Source: Roseibium sp. MMSF_3412
GTDB taxonomy: Bacteria; Pseudomonadota; Alphaproteobacteria; Rhizobiales; Stappiaceae
Length of the DNA: 64,000 nucleotides
Direction of reading: 5' to 3'
NCBI RefSeq assembly: GCF_030733265.1
Contig: NZ_JASHJI010000001.1
Span: 310,001-374,000, forward strand
In this document: positions 26,366 to 35,739 of the stretch, in pieces
How the letters are laid out: each line of letters begins with the position of its first letter
Position numbering within the stretch: position 1 is the first letter of the stretch
Translations under genes and position numbers: made by a program
The notes under the pieces: generated by a model
What the model was told of the DNA's origin: nothing
The model's database searches: none
The model's input: only the letters and a program-made list of their open reading frames with translations

Positions 26366-28285
26366 GTGTCTTCAAAGCCCGATACCCCACTTCTCGACAA
26401 GGTCAATTCCCCGGAGGAATTGCGTGCACTTGATGAAAGCGATCTGACCCAGCTTGCTGACGAACTCAGATCGGAGACCATCGATGCGGTGTCGATAACC
26501 GGCGGACACCTCGGTGCCGGGCTGGGGGTCGTGGAACTGACAGTCGCGCTGCACTACGTGTTCAACACGCCCGATGACAAGATCATCTGGGACGTGGGCC
26601 ACCAGTGCTACCCCCACAAGATCCTGACCGAGCGGCGTGAGCGGATCCGAACGCTCCGGCAGGGCAACGGCCTGTCCGGCTTCACCAAGCGCGCCGAAAG
26701 CCGCTACGACCCGTTCGGCGCGGCGCACTCATCGACATCCATATCCGCAGGGCTCGGCATGGCGGCCGCCCGGGACCTTGACGGCGGCGACAACAATGTC
26801 ATTGCCGTCATCGGTGATGGCGCAATGTCCGCGGGCATGGCCTATGAAGCCATGAACAATGCCGGGCATCTCGGCTCCCGTCTCATCGTCATTCTGAACG
26901 ACAACGACATGTCCATCGCCCCGCCCGTGGGAGCCATGTCCGCCTATCTTGCAAGGCTGGTGTCAGGCCCCACTTACCAGACGCTGCGCGATGCGGCGAA
27001 GCACATCGCCAAGAACCTGCCCAAGCCGGTCTTCGAAAAGGCGGCGCGCGCGGAAGAATATGCACGCGGTTTCTGGACCGGCGGAACCATGTTCGAGGAA
27101 CTCGGCTTTTATTATGTCGGCCCTGTCGACGGACATAACATGGAGCATCTGCTTCCGGTTCTGAAAAACGTCCGCGACACGCATCACGGCCCGGTCCTCA
27201 TTCATGCGGTCACGCAGAAGGGCAAGGGCTACGGCCCGGCAGAAGGCGCCAAGGACAAGTATCACGGCGTTGCCAAATTCGACGTCATCACGGGCAAGCA
27301 GGCGAAGCCCAAGGCCAATGCGCCGAGCTACACCAATGTTTTCGCCACCTCCCTGATCAAGGAAGCCGAACACGACGAAAAGGTCGTCGCGATCACGGCG
27401 GCGATGCCGGACGGCACCGGGCTGAACCTCTTCGGCGAAGCCTTTCCCAAGCGCACCTTTGACGTCGGCATTGCCGAACAGCACGCGGTGACCTTCGCGG
27501 CCGGACTTGCGACCGAAGGCTACAAACCCTTTGCCGCGATCTATTCGACGTTCCTGCAAAGAGCCTATGATCAGGTCATCCACGATGTCGCGATCCAGGG
27601 TCTGCCGGTGCGGTTTCCGATAGACCGTGCCGGTCTCGTCGGCGCGGACGGGCCAACGCATGCCGGTGCGTTCGACACGGCGTTCCTGTCCTGCCTGCCC
27701 GGTTTCGTCGTGATGGCGGCTGCCGACGAAGTGGAGCTGCGTCACATGGTGGCGACCGCCGCCGCCTATGACGAAGGGCCGATTTCGTTCCGGTATCCGC
27801 GCGGCGAAGGCGTCGGGCTGGAGATGCCGGAGCGCGGCAGCGTTCTTGAGATCGGCAAGGGTGTGATCCGGCGCGAAGGCACGAAGGTCGCGTTGTTGAG
27901 CTTTGGCGGCCGCATGAACGAATGCCTGAAGGCTGCTGACGAGCTCGATGCCGCCGGTTTGTCGACAACCGTCGCCGACGCAAGGTTCGCGAAGCCGCTC
28001 GACATGGAACTGATCCGGCGCCTTGCGCGTGAGCACGAGGTTCTTGTCACGATCGAGGAAGGTTCCGCCGGCGGCTTCGGCAGCCACGTTCTCAGCCGGC
28101 TTGCCGAAGAAGGCTTGCTGGATAGCGGGCTCAAGATCCGCACGCTCGCGCTTCCGGACATCTACATCGACCAGGATAAACCCGACGCGATGTATGCAAG
28201 GGCCGGCCTGAATTGCGACGGCATCATGAAGGCGGTGTTCACCGCCCTTGGCACGGAAACGCTGAGCGCTCCCCAACGCGCCTGA
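26366..28285 (+). CDS. dxs: 1-deoxy-D-xylulose-5-phosphate synthase
   Basis: Start at GTG 26366 ([13 protein letters not shown]), 9 bases after GGAG, giving 639 residues, the family norm. It condenses pyruvate with glyceraldehyde 3-phosphate, the first step of the MEP isoprenoid pathway, using thiamine diphosphate. Visible motifs are [31 protein letters not shown], the ThDP GDG motif ([20 protein letters not shown]) and the transketolase-type [19 protein letters not shown] region with Glu for cofactor activation. Confidence 0.97.
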   Translation: MSSKPDTPLLDKVNSPEELRALDESDLTQLADELRSETIDAVSITGGHLGAGLGVVELTVALHYVFNTPDDKIIWDVGHQCYPHKILTERRERIRTLRQGNGLSGFTKRAESRYDPFGAAHSSTSISAGLGMAAARDLDGGDNNVIAVIGDGAMSAGMAYEAMNNAGHLGSRLIVILNDNDMSIAPPVGAMSAYLARLVSGPTYQTLRDAAKHIAKNLPKPVFEKAARAEEYARGFWTGGTMFEELGFYYVGPVDGHNMEHLLPVLKNVRDTHHGPVLIHAVTQKGKGYGPAEGAKDKYHGVAKFDVITGKQAKPKANAPSYTNVFATSLIKEAEHDEKVVAITAAMPDGTGLNLFGEAFPKRTFDVGIAEQHAVTFAAGLATEGYKPFAAIYSTFLQRAYDQVIHDVAIQGLPVRFPIDRAGLVGADGPTHAGAFDTAFLSCLPGFVVMAAADEVELRHMVATAAAYDEGPISFRYPRGEGVGLEMPERGSVLEIGKGVIRREGTKVALLSFGGRMNECLKAADELDAAGLSTTVADARFAKPLDMELIRRLAREHEVLVTIEEGSAGGFGSHVLSRLAEEGLLDSGLKIRTLALPDIYIDQDKPDAMYARAGLNCDGIMKAVFTALGTETLSAPQRA

Positions 28286-28395
28286 CCAGCGTCCAATTCA
28301 GACAGAATCGACGCGTCCGACCGCAAATGCGGCACGCGTCAAATCGTGATTGACACGAGCCGCCATTACTGGAAAGGCTGATGATCAGGATCAAC

Positions 28396-28427
28396 CGCGC
28401 CGGCGCCGAACGGCGCGTTTGTTTTTC
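28396..28427 (+). terminator. Terminator after dxs
   Basis: Stem CGCGCCG (28396-28402) with CGGCGCG (28411-28417) and an 8-base loop, then TTTGTTTTTC. A second hairpin, GACGCGT...ACGCGTC at 28310-28340, lies between it and the dxs stop. It ends about 20 bases before the MFS start, so readthrough or attenuation is possible. Confidence 0.65.
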
Positions 28428-28447
28428 ATCATCTCCAGGGGTCGACC

Positions 28448-29911
28448 ATGGCTCAGACGCTTCTTTCCGTGTCCGCACTCTTGCTGTCGGTTGCGCTGCT
28501 CATATTCGGGCACGGTCTCCAGACGACGTTGCTGCCGCTTGCCGCCGATCGCTACTACTTCACCGATTTCGAAATCGGCGCGATATCGTCCGCCTATTTC
28601 GTCGGGCTCGTGGTTGGCTGCCTTGCCGCGCCTCTCCTGATCATGCGCGCCGGTCATATCCGCGCCTTCGCAGCGCTTGTGTCGCTGATGTCCGGGGCAG
28701 CGATCCTGCATCCGGTGATTATCGACCCTTACGCATGGTTCCTCATTCGTGTCGTTTCAGGCTTCAGCCTTGCCGGGTTCTACATGATCGTCGAAAGCTG
28801 GCTGAACGAAAGCGCGACCAACGAGAATCGCGGGACGATCATGTCCATCTACATCGTGATCGTTTTCGGATCGCTGATCCTGGGACAGGTCTCGATCGCG
28901 AGCATGAGCATTTCATCCTTCGTCCCCTTCGCGGTCGCGTCCGTTGCCCTGAGCCTTGCCGTGATGCCTATTTCGCTGACGACGGCGACGCAACCGGCAC
29001 CGATCACGCTGGTGCGCTTCAGACCGATACGGCTTTATCAGACATCACCGGCCGCGTTTGTCGGGATTCTCCTGATCGGGATCTGCCAGGGCGCGGTTTT
29101 CACGCTGTCGCCGCTCTATGGATCGCAGATCGGGCTCACGACCAACCAGTCCGCCTATTACGCAGCGGCCATCATCGGCGGCGGCATGATCGCGCAATGG
29201 CCGGTCGGCCGTCTCTCCGACCGCATGGACCGCCGCCTCGTGCTTGTCGGGCTCGGCGTTGCCACGGCTGTCGCGTCGCTTGCCATCGTGTTCTTTTCAC
29301 CGACGGTATTCCTGATTGCAATCATGACGGCGGTCCTGGTCGGCATGTTCACGCAACCGCTTTACGCCATCGCCGTGGCCCATGCGTTCGACCATGCCGC
29401 ACCGGAAGACTTCGTCGAGACATCCTCCGGCATGCTGCTCTCGTTCGGAATCGGATCGATCATCGGCCCTCTGGCCGCCTCATTGGTGATGGGCCGGATC
29501 GGCCCCTCAGGCCTGTACCTGATGATTGCCGTCGTCAGTCTTGCCATGGCAGCCTTTGTTCTCACCCGTGTCCTGACGCGCCAGGCGCTCACCGACGAAG
29601 AAAAGACGGACTTCGAATATGCGGCAACCGCGCAGGTCGGGTCGGTCATTTCTCCAGAACCGCTCGACGTCGAAGCCGAAGAATATGTCATTCCGCCGGA
29701 AGAGTTCCCGGCCTACGAGGACGACATCTACAATTTCGACACCGGCTCCGACGAGACCGAAGACGCCGGCGAGCCGAAGGAAGTTGATGACGGGACGGCG
29801 GAACAGGTTCAGTCCGCAGATGGAGACGGTAAAGAAACACCGGCAGACGGCTCAGGTGCTGTAGAATCCGACGGCGCGAAAGAACCCGAAAAAGCAGAAA
29901 CAAAGCCCTGA
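28448..29911 (+). CDS. MFS transporter, YcaD-like, with acidic C-terminal tail
   Basis: The 487-residue inner-membrane carrier has 12 hydrophobic segments over about 1-385. Motif A-like loops are visible (GRLSDRMDRRLVLVG between segments 8 and 9). The pattern in segment 4-5 (FYMIVESWLNESATNENRG) is typical of the YcaD/YfkF group. The last 100 residues are acidic and low-complexity (Glu/Asp/Ala/Gly). Substrate unknown. It follows dxs but behind a terminator, so it is probably a separate unit. Confidence 0.88.
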   Translation: MAQTLLSVSALLLSVALLIFGHGLQTTLLPLAADRYYFTDFEIGAISSAYFVGLVVGCLAAPLLIMRAGHIRAFAALVSLMSGAAILHPVIIDPYAWFLIRVVSGFSLAGFYMIVESWLNESATNENRGTIMSIYIVIVFGSLILGQVSIASMSISSFVPFAVASVALSLAVMPISLTTATQPAPITLVRFRPIRLYQTSPAAFVGILLIGICQGAVFTLSPLYGSQIGLTTNQSAYYAAAIIGGGMIAQWPVGRLSDRMDRRLVLVGLGVATAVASLAIVFFSPTVFLIAIMTAVLVGMFTQPLYAIAVAHAFDHAAPEDFVETSSGMLLSFGIGSIIGPLAASLVMGRIGPSGLYLMIAVVSLAMAAFVLTRVLTRQALTDEEKTDFEYAATAQVGSVISPEPLDVEAEEYVIPPEEFPAYEDDIYNFDTGSDETEDAGEPKEVDDGTAEQVQSADGDGKETPADGSGAVESDGAKEPEKAETKP

Positions 29912-29913
29912 TA

Positions 29914-29940
29914 CCGGGCCCGGGTCCGGGGCCCGGGTTT
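29914..29940 (+). terminator. Probable terminator after the MFS gene
   Basis: CCGGGCCC (29914-29921) pairs with GGGCCCGG (29929-29936); the stem overlaps a longer run of GC palindromes and is followed by GTTTA, a weak T-tract. Confidence 0.5.
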
Positions 29941-29994
29941 ACCTGTGCGCTTTCGCCCCTCGACAGAAACGCAGAACGGCCCTATAGCCGTGTC

Positions 29995-30387
29995 ATGGCC
30001 ATGCGTGGTGAAAATCTGAACCTTCTACGGCGAGAGCGTCACCCACTGGTGGCACTTGCGACGCTCGCGTTCACACTGCGTTTGTTCCTTGTCATCCTGG
30101 CAAGTGCGCTCGCGCCCGAGTTCGCGGCAGCAACCGGCCTGACAAAACTCTGTCAGACCTCAGACCAGCAACACACGCTTGCGTTCCACGACCCGGCCGT
30201 CTGCCAATGCGGTCCGGCCTGCGTTCACGGGTGCTCACTGGCGCCCGCCACGCCTCCCGGAAACTCCGCGCTGCCCGGGACCGGTCTTGCGGCAAGTGGA
30301 ATATTACGCACCGCAGACCACGAAGTCCGAAATGCGCAGCCGGGACGCGTCACAGCAATCCGGGCACCACCCCTTTCCTTGATCTGA
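29995..30387 (+). CDS. Small Cys-rich protein of a copper cluster (DUF2946-like)
   Basis: A 130-residue protein with one N-terminal membrane segment or uncleaved signal (about 17-45) and a Cys/His-rich stretch CQCGPACVHGCSL at about 69-81 that could bind a metal. It ends in IRAPPL, a tail seen in DUF2946-type proteins linked to copper genes. It lies 34 bases upstream of the PCuAC copper chaperone and on the same strand, so a role in copper handling in the periplasm or membrane is inferred. Confidence 0.6.
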   Translation: MAMRGENLNLLRRERHPLVALATLAFTLRLFLVILASALAPEFAAATGLTKLCQTSDQQHTLAFHDPAVCQCGPACVHGCSLAPATPPGNSALPGTGLAASGILRTADHEVRNAQPGRVTAIRAPPLSLI

Positions 30388-30421
30388 CTCCGCTTACAAA
30401 ACTCAGACCCAAGGAAATGTC

Positions 30422-30943
30422 ATGAAACTCTGGACTTCCATCGCCGCAGCGACGGCGCTTACGCTCGCATCCCTTTCCGCCACGGCCGCGGACTACACTG
30501 CCGGAGACCTGTCGCTGTCCAAAACGTGGACCCGCGCGACGCCGCCGAAAGCCAAGGCGGGCGGCGGTTTCGTGGAGATCGTCAATTCCGGTTCGCAAGA
30601 CGATCGCCTGATCTCGGCAACCTCGGATGTTGCCAAGAATGTCGAGCTGCATGAAATGGCAGTCACCGACGGCGTCATGAAAATGCGCGAAATGCAAGAC
30701 GGCATCGAGATACCGGCAGGTGAGACCGTTACCTTGAAGCCGGGCGGCCTGCACATCATGTTCATGGGACTGAACCAGCCCTTCGAGGAAGGAACGACCG
30801 TTCCCGTCGTGTTGACTTTTGAAAAGGCCGGCGACGTCGAAATCGAGCTTGATGTAGCCAAGATGGGTGCGAAGTCGATGAAGCATGGCCACGGTGATCA
30901 CGATCACGGCAGCCATGACCACAAGAACCACAGCAAAAACTGA
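30422..30943 (+). CDS. Periplasmic copper chaperone PCu(A)C
   Basis: The 173-residue protein has a signal peptide (about 1-22, ending ATAA) and the PCuAC fold with the Cu(I) ligand pattern H-x-M...M-x-x-M...H-x-M (ELHEMAVTDGVMKMREM and GLHIMFMG). The C-terminus is a His/Asp tail (HGHGDHDHGSHDHKNH) that may take up extra copper. It delivers copper for the CuA centre of cytochrome oxidase together with SCO, the next gene 23 bases downstream. Confidence 0.93.
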   Translation: MKLWTSIAAATALTLASLSATAADYTAGDLSLSKTWTRATPPKAKAGGGFVEIVNSGSQDDRLISATSDVAKNVELHEMAVTDGVMKMREMQDGIEIPAGETVTLKPGGLHIMFMGLNQPFEEGTTVPVVLTFEKAGDVEIELDVAKMGAKSMKHGHGDHDHGSHDHKNHSKN

Positions 30944-30966
30944 TTTTTGCCAGAAGAGGACACACC

Positions 30967-31593
30967 ATGTCCGGTTTAAAGCTCTTCCGTTACGTGGCCT
31001 GGGCGGCAGTTGCCGTCCTTGCCGCCGCATCCGGATTTCTCGTTTATCAGCAGACCGCAGGCAACGGGAATTCCGGCTCCCTTATCGAACCCCTGGCCGC
31101 CATCGGCGGACCGTTCGAACTTGTCGACGGCAACGGTGAAACCGTCACCGACGCGACCTTCTCCGGAAAGCCGCTGGTTCTGTTTTTCGGGTTCACCTAT
31201 TGCCCCGACGTCTGTCCGACGACCCTCTCCGAACTGCAGGGCTGGATAGAAGCACTCGGTCCTGACGCCGACAAGCTGAACTACGCTTTCGTGACCGTCG
31301 ATCCTGAACGCGATACGCCCGATGTCATGCGGGATTACGTCTGGGCATTCGATGAGCGCATTTATCCGCTGACCGGGTCGCGCGAACAGATTGATACCGT
31401 GATCAAGGCCTATCGCGTTTATGCCAAGAAGGTTCCGCTTGACGACGGCGACTATACGATGGACCATTCGGCAGCTGTTTATCTGATGAATTCGGACAAC
31501 AAGTTTGTCGGAACCATCGCCTACGCTGAGGCCGAGGAAACGGCCCTGCAGAAGCTGCGCCGGCTGATCGCCAACGCGCCGGCCCAGAGCTGA
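30967..31593 (+). CDS. SCO family copper chaperone/thiol reductase
   Basis: The 208-residue protein has an N-terminal membrane anchor (about 10-28) and a thioredoxin fold facing the periplasm. The copper ligands of SCO1/SenC are present: Cys79 and Cys83 in TYCPDVCPTT and His167 in MDHSA. It loads or reduces the CuA site of cytochrome c oxidase. Co-transcription with the PCuAC and Cys-rich genes is indicated by their spacing. Confidence 0.95.
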   Translation: MSGLKLFRYVAWAAVAVLAAASGFLVYQQTAGNGNSGSLIEPLAAIGGPFELVDGNGETVTDATFSGKPLVLFFGFTYCPDVCPTTLSELQGWIEALGPDADKLNYAFVTVDPERDTPDVMRDYVWAFDERIYPLTGSREQIDTVIKAYRVYAKKVPLDDGDYTMDHSAAVYLMNSDNKFVGTIAYAEAEETALQKLRRLIANAPAQS

Positions 31594-31629
31594 GACGAGC
31601 CGAGACCCGAAGGACATGAACATCTTCTG

Positions 31630-31767
31630 ATGCGTATGCCGCTCTTCATAGGATTGACCGCCGGTGCGACAGGACTTGTCGCGCTGTCGGCGATCCTTTG
31701 GCTCTACGCCGGTGAACGGGTCTATGCGGACCGGCTGCTGTCGGCAATCGCAAGCTGTTTCGGCTAG
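31630..31767 (+). CDS. Short single-pass membrane protein
   Basis: A 45-residue ORF (MRMPLFIGLTAGATGLVALS...) consisting mostly of one hydrophobic helix, ending at TAG 31765. It lies between sco and tlyA. An AAGGA element is present but is 15 or more bases upstream, so the start could be the second Met. No family recognised; coding status is moderate because of its position and clear membrane segment. Confidence 0.4.
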   Translation: MRMPLFIGLTAGATGLVALSAILWLYAGERVYADRLLSAIASCFG

Positions 31768-31798
31768 CACTTTTTTCGACCGTTTCGCCAGGGACGCC

Positions 31799-32539
31799 AT
31801 GTCATCCAAACGCCTTGACCAGCATCTTGTCGACACGGGCGTGTTTGCAAGCAGGGCGCGGGCACGTGATGCCATCTTGCGCGGCACGGTCCTTCTTGAC
31901 GGGTCCGTCTGCAAGAAGCCGGCACAGAAAGTAATGCCGGGTGTACCGGTTGACGTCGATGACCCTGCTTCCAGCTATGTCTCGCGCGCCGCGCTCAAGC
32001 TCATTGAAGCGCTGGACCGCTTCGGGGTCGATCCGGCAGGGCGGGTCTGCCTGGATATCGGTGCCTCGACCGGCGGCTTCACCCAGGTGCTTCTTCAAAA
32101 CGGCGCTGCGAAGGTTCATGCAATCGATGTGGGCCACGGCCAATTGCATGAAAGTCTTGCGTCCCATCCGGGGGTGATTGCGCAAGAGGGCCTCAATGCC
32201 CGCGATCTGACCCGGGCGCACCTGAGTGACGACACACCGGATCTCATTGTGTCCGATGTCAGCTTCATTTCCCTGAAACTCGCCCTGCCGCCGGCGCTCA
32301 CGCTGGCCGAGGAGGGAGCGGAAGGTATCTTTCTGGTGAAACCTCAGTTCGAGGCGGGCAAGGACAAGATCGGCAAGGGCGGACTTGTCGATCCCGATGT
32401 CGCCGCAAGAACGGCGCTTGAACTACAGGTTTGGCTGTCATCGGTGCCTGGCTGGGAGGCGGGCGACCTGATCCCCTCCCCCGTGAAGGGCGGCGACGGG
32501 AACGCCGAATGGCTGCTCTACGGCAGGAAAACCGGTTGA
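31799..32539 (+). CDS. tlyA: TlyA family rRNA (cytidine-2'-O) methyltransferase/hemolysin-like protein
   Basis: Start at ATG 31799 after AGGGACG gives 246 residues; longer frames upstream are not family-like. It has an S4 RNA-binding domain (about 2-60, RLDQHLVDTGVFASRARARDAI) followed by an FtsJ-like methyltransferase: DIGASTGGFTQVLL for SAM, VSDVSFISL and LVKPQFEAGK for the catalytic KDKE-type residues. Members methylate 16S and 23S rRNA; a hemolysin role is a legacy name. Confidence 0.93.
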   Translation: MSSKRLDQHLVDTGVFASRARARDAILRGTVLLDGSVCKKPAQKVMPGVPVDVDDPASSYVSRAALKLIEALDRFGVDPAGRVCLDIGASTGGFTQVLLQNGAAKVHAIDVGHGQLHESLASHPGVIAQEGLNARDLTRAHLSDDTPDLIVSDVSFISLKLALPPALTLAEEGAEGIFLVKPQFEAGKDKIGKGGLVDPDVAARTALELQVWLSSVPGWEAGDLIPSPVKGGDGNAEWLLYGRKTG

Positions 32540-32569
32540 TCAGCTGATAGTCGCCAGGGTGCTGCTCAG

Positions 32570-32654
32570 GTCCCGGATCAAGTCCGGGACGGCACTGTGT
32601 GTTTGTTGAGAGCTTGAACCAAACACACATCGTCACCCCGGCCTCGAGCCGGGG
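32570..32654. repeat. Palindromic repeat pair, copy 1 (A then B)
   Basis: Repeat A at 32570-32590 is GTCCCGGAT followed by CAAGTCCGGGAC, an almost perfect hairpin. Repeat B at 32636-32654 is CCCCGGCCTCGAGCCGGGG, a perfect one. Units of this type are common between genes in alphaproteobacteria. Confidence 0.8.
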
Positions 32655-32812
32655 CCCACTCGCCGGTCAACTTGCCGAAGGATCTGAAAGAGCTGCGGCA
32701 GCGCAACGGATGACACCATCGTTTCTGCGAACGCGTAGGGACCGGATCTCCGCTGCGCTTCGTCGGGGTGCACCTCTCAGAATGCGTTCAATGTCGTGTT
32801 CCCACGTTGCCG

Positions 32813-32874
32813 CCCCGGCCTTGAGCCGGGGCCTCCTGCATTGGGTTGTTCGGGTCCCGGATCAGGTCCGGGAC
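32813..32874. repeat. Palindromic repeat pair, copy 2 (B then A)
   Basis: Repeat B at 32813-32831 is CCCCGGCCTTGAGCCGGGG. Repeat A at 32854-32874 is GTCCCGGAT followed by CAGGTCCGGGAC. The order is reversed relative to copy 1 and the gap is shorter (22 against 45 bases). Confidence 0.8.
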
Positions 32875-33180
32875 GGCGGGCTGTACGACCATCGTGCTGA
32901 GGGCCAGCACAGGCGGGGGACGGTCTCTCCACTTCCGCTGTTTCCCTCTCCTGTCGGGAGTGAAGGGACGAGCGTCTGAAGCGCATTGGTAACCTTAATC
33001 CTTCACCCGGCCATGAGTGCATCTACCCGAAAGGTCCGGTGCCGGCTGACAGCCGCGAGTGCCCGACATCGCATTCACGGGCCACAAAAATTCCCTCATT
33101 GGTTGAATTTTCTGCGAATGCATTTCCCTTTTGGGAAGGTTTCGGACGTATAACCGGACCAAGACAAAGGGGAGCCTTGC

Positions 33181-34425
33181 ATGGAAATTCCAGCGCTGGA
33201 GCGCGTCGAGTGCGCGATACTCCATGAGCAATTCAAGCCGTTGAACGGAAACATTCTGTTCGAGGCGATCCAGAAACTTGCCAGAGAACTAAACTACGCT
33301 CCCCATGTTCAGTTGATGGGCTCATCGACACAAAAAGACATTCATGTAATCGCAAACGGGCACCGCATTCTGGTCAGCCAGAATCCACAGCCCCTGGAAC
33401 CGGAAGGCTTTCGCAGCGCTCTGACCACCCCGTACACGGGATTTGTCCTCCCAAACGCCCATGACGTCGTCATGCGGCACAAGGCGAACACCTTCATCAC
33501 GATCGGCAAGGGGTTCCTGGACAGCCGGCATATCAGAGAACACGGGGGCTCTCCCCTTCTTCTCGAAGCCGTCAATGCCGTTTCGTCCTTCACAACGCTT
33601 GCAGAGGCGGACCGGGCAAGAGCGTTCTGCTACGCCCTGACCAAGCTCATCATCGGTCACAACAAGGCGTCGGCGATCCATTGGTGCGTCAGCGACAATC
33701 TTGTGTCCCAGGCAGTATTCGAGAGCTCTGCAAAGGACGGCGATATTACGCTCTTGAACATTCGTCCCTATCTCAGTTCCAGCGCCGGGCGGCTCGGCGA
33801 AGGCCTGCCGCTGAAGATGATCGTGCACGGATCCCAGTGGATCATCGGCAAAATGATCGAATTCGAGGAAGCGCCCGTGCCGTTTCCATGGATGATGGAG
33901 GTCGTCTACGGCTTTATCCGAGTGTGCCAGATCCGAGGTTCCATCCTGCCGCACAACAACACATTCGGCGACGAGGACAACAACTGGTCGGTCGCTGTTT
34001 ATCACGAAAAGATCGAAGGCCATTCCGCCTGGGACAAAGTCAGGCTCGTGGTCGTGAACGCGCCTCAGTTCGGCATTCATGGAGACACGACGGCCAAGCG
34101 GTACCACAAGTACGAAACCGAGGAAGACATCCGCAAACGCGCCGAGGAAGAAGAACACGAGGTCACAGCCGCAAATGATCCACAGCCCTTCGGCAGGCGG
34201 CCCGACACGGCTTCGGATGGCGTGGGCTCTTCTGATCGTCAGCCCGCCGAGAGCGAGGTTGCCAACGATGCCCGCCGCGAGACCAGGATCACCCAGCAGA
34301 AACAGGACCTGAACGCCTTGCGGGATTTCGCGAAACGCTCCAGCACGCCAGACAAAGTGGAAAGCATTGAACCTGCGAAGGGCTGGCTGTCGCGGGCAAA
34401 GGGGCTGTTCAAGAACGATCGCTGA
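33181..34425 (+). CDS. Uncharacterised 414-residue protein
   Basis: I do not recognise a family. The first 310 residues look like a globular mixed alpha/beta protein (MEIPALERVECAILHEQF, then a Trp-rich region HWCVSDNLVSQAVFE and FPWMMEVVYGFIRVCQIRG). Residues 320-414 are charged and probably disordered or coiled (EEDIRKRAEEEEHEV, RETRITQQKQDL). There is no signal peptide and no membrane segment. It stands alone behind a palindromic leader, with a housekeeping methyltransferase gene downstream. Confidence 0.75.
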   Translation: MEIPALERVECAILHEQFKPLNGNILFEAIQKLARELNYAPHVQLMGSSTQKDIHVIANGHRILVSQNPQPLEPEGFRSALTTPYTGFVLPNAHDVVMRHKANTFITIGKGFLDSRHIREHGGSPLLLEAVNAVSSFTTLAEADRARAFCYALTKLIIGHNKASAIHWCVSDNLVSQAVFESSAKDGDITLLNIRPYLSSSAGRLGEGLPLKMIVHGSQWIIGKMIEFEEAPVPFPWMMEVVYGFIRVCQIRGSILPHNNTFGDEDNNWSVAVYHEKIEGHSAWDKVRLVVVNAPQFGIHGDTTAKRYHKYETEEDIRKRAEEEEHEVTAANDPQPFGRRPDTASDGVGSSDRQPAESEVANDARRETRITQQKQDLNALRDFAKRSSTPDKVESIEPAKGWLSRAKGLFKNDR

Positions 34426-34503
34426 GCCGAAAATCGTCATCGCCGCTCAAATAGACATGCGCCAGAGCTTGCCCGCACGGGGCGTTGGCGCTATCGCTCG
34501 CTC

Positions 34504-35736
34504 ATGAGTGAGAGAGAACTGACAATCGCCGAACTCGGCCACCGCGGCGACGGGATCGCGCCAACGGATCACGGCGCGGTTTATGTTGCAGGTGCCTTGC
34601 CGGGCGAGGTCGTCACGGCATCGGTCGCAGATGGACGTGCGAAAAACCCGATCTTCAAATCGCTGTCGCCGGACAGGATCACTCCGGTCTGCAGGCATTT
34701 CGAAACATGCGGCGGCTGCACGGTTCAACACCTTGCACCAGCGCCCTATCTCGCCTGGAAGCGCACGCTGGTGGAAAAGGCGCTGCGTGACCGGGGAATT
34801 GAGACCGACGTCTCCGATACGGTTTCGGCGACCGCCGGCGGACGACGCCGCGCCGTGTTTACGGCGACGCGCGCAGGACGGCACACGCTGCTCGGATATC
34901 ATGAAAAATCAAGCCACAGGCTCGTCGATATCAAGGAATGCCCGATCCTGGATCCCGCCATCGCCCAGGCCGTGAACGGTCTGAAATCGCTGGTATCGGA
35001 GATCCTTCCGCGCAAAGGCGAGGCCCGGCTGACAGTGCTGAACACGACGGCAGGGCTGGATGTCGCCATCGACAAGGCAGACAAGGCCTATGAGCGCAAG
35101 ATCCCTGCCCTGTCGCAGAAGACGATCGAATTGGATCTTGCCCGGCTCTCGATCAACGGCGAGGTTCTTCTGGAAGTCCGGCCGCCGATGCTCGACATGG
35201 ACGGTATCGGCCTTGCCGCCGCGCCGGGCGGTTTCACACAGGCGACGCTTGCGGCGGAGGATGCGCTGTCAAAACGCGTGCTTGAAGCCGTCGGCAAGGC
35301 CAAGACGGTGGCGGATCTTTTCTCTGGTGCCGGCACCTTTGCCTTGCGTCTTGCGCGGCAGGCAAACGTCCACGCAGTGGAGGGTGATGCGGCAGCCATC
35401 GCCGCTTTCGACAAGGCCCTGCGCAAACCCCAGGGATTGAAGAAAGTCAGTTACGAGCGGCGGGACCTGTTCCGCAGGCCTCTGGTCCTGGAAGAGCTGG
35501 AACCGTTCGATGCCGTCGTGTTCGATCCGCCGCGCGCCGGGGCACAGGCACAGGCCGAGCTTCTGGCGCAATCCAGCGTGAAGACGATCGTCGCGGTCTC
35601 CTGCAATCCGGCAACATTTGCACGGGATGTCCGGCTGCTGCTGGACGGCGGCTATACGCTTCAAAGCGTCACACCGGTGGACCAGTTCCTTTATTCGCCC
35701 CATATTGAAGTGGTTGGTGTGCTGATCAGGGAGTGA
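34504..35736 (+). CDS. Class I RNA (uracil-5-)-methyltransferase, RlmD/RumA-like
   Basis: The 410-residue protein has an N-terminal TRAM domain, then the iron-sulfur Cys pattern CRHFETCGGC (Cys at about 62, 68, 71, with a later Cys in KECPIL) and a C-terminal SAM domain (VADLFSGAGTFALRLA, FDPPRAGA). The catalytic Cys is in VSCNPATFARD. The family methylates a specific uridine of 23S rRNA or tRNA. It overlaps closely (3-base gap) with the following methyltransferase gene. Confidence 0.92.
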   Translation: MSERELTIAELGHRGDGIAPTDHGAVYVAGALPGEVVTASVADGRAKNPIFKSLSPDRITPVCRHFETCGGCTVQHLAPAPYLAWKRTLVEKALRDRGIETDVSDTVSATAGGRRRAVFTATRAGRHTLLGYHEKSSHRLVDIKECPILDPAIAQAVNGLKSLVSEILPRKGEARLTVLNTTAGLDVAIDKADKAYERKIPALSQKTIELDLARLSINGEVLLEVRPPMLDMDGIGLAAAPGGFTQATLAAEDALSKRVLEAVGKAKTVADLFSGAGTFALRLARQANVHAVEGDAAAIAAFDKALRKPQGLKKVSYERRDLFRRPLVLEELEPFDAVVFDPPRAGAQAQAELLAQSSVKTIVAVSCNPATFARDVRLLLDGGYTLQSVTPVDQFLYSPHIEVVGVLIRE

Positions 35737-35739
35737 TCC

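Larger units (their letters stand above)
32540..33180. other. Intergenic region with paired palindromic repeats
   Basis: About 640 bases without a convincing gene. It holds two copies each of two hairpin repeats in mirrored order (A-B ... B-A) and, near the 3' end, TTCCC-TTTT-GGGAA at 33124-33137 upstream of the next gene. Confidence 0.6.

Noticed and set aside
26963..28276. 437-codon minus-strand frame inside dxs
   Set aside because: It covers a well-defined dxs sequence and has no family features of its own.
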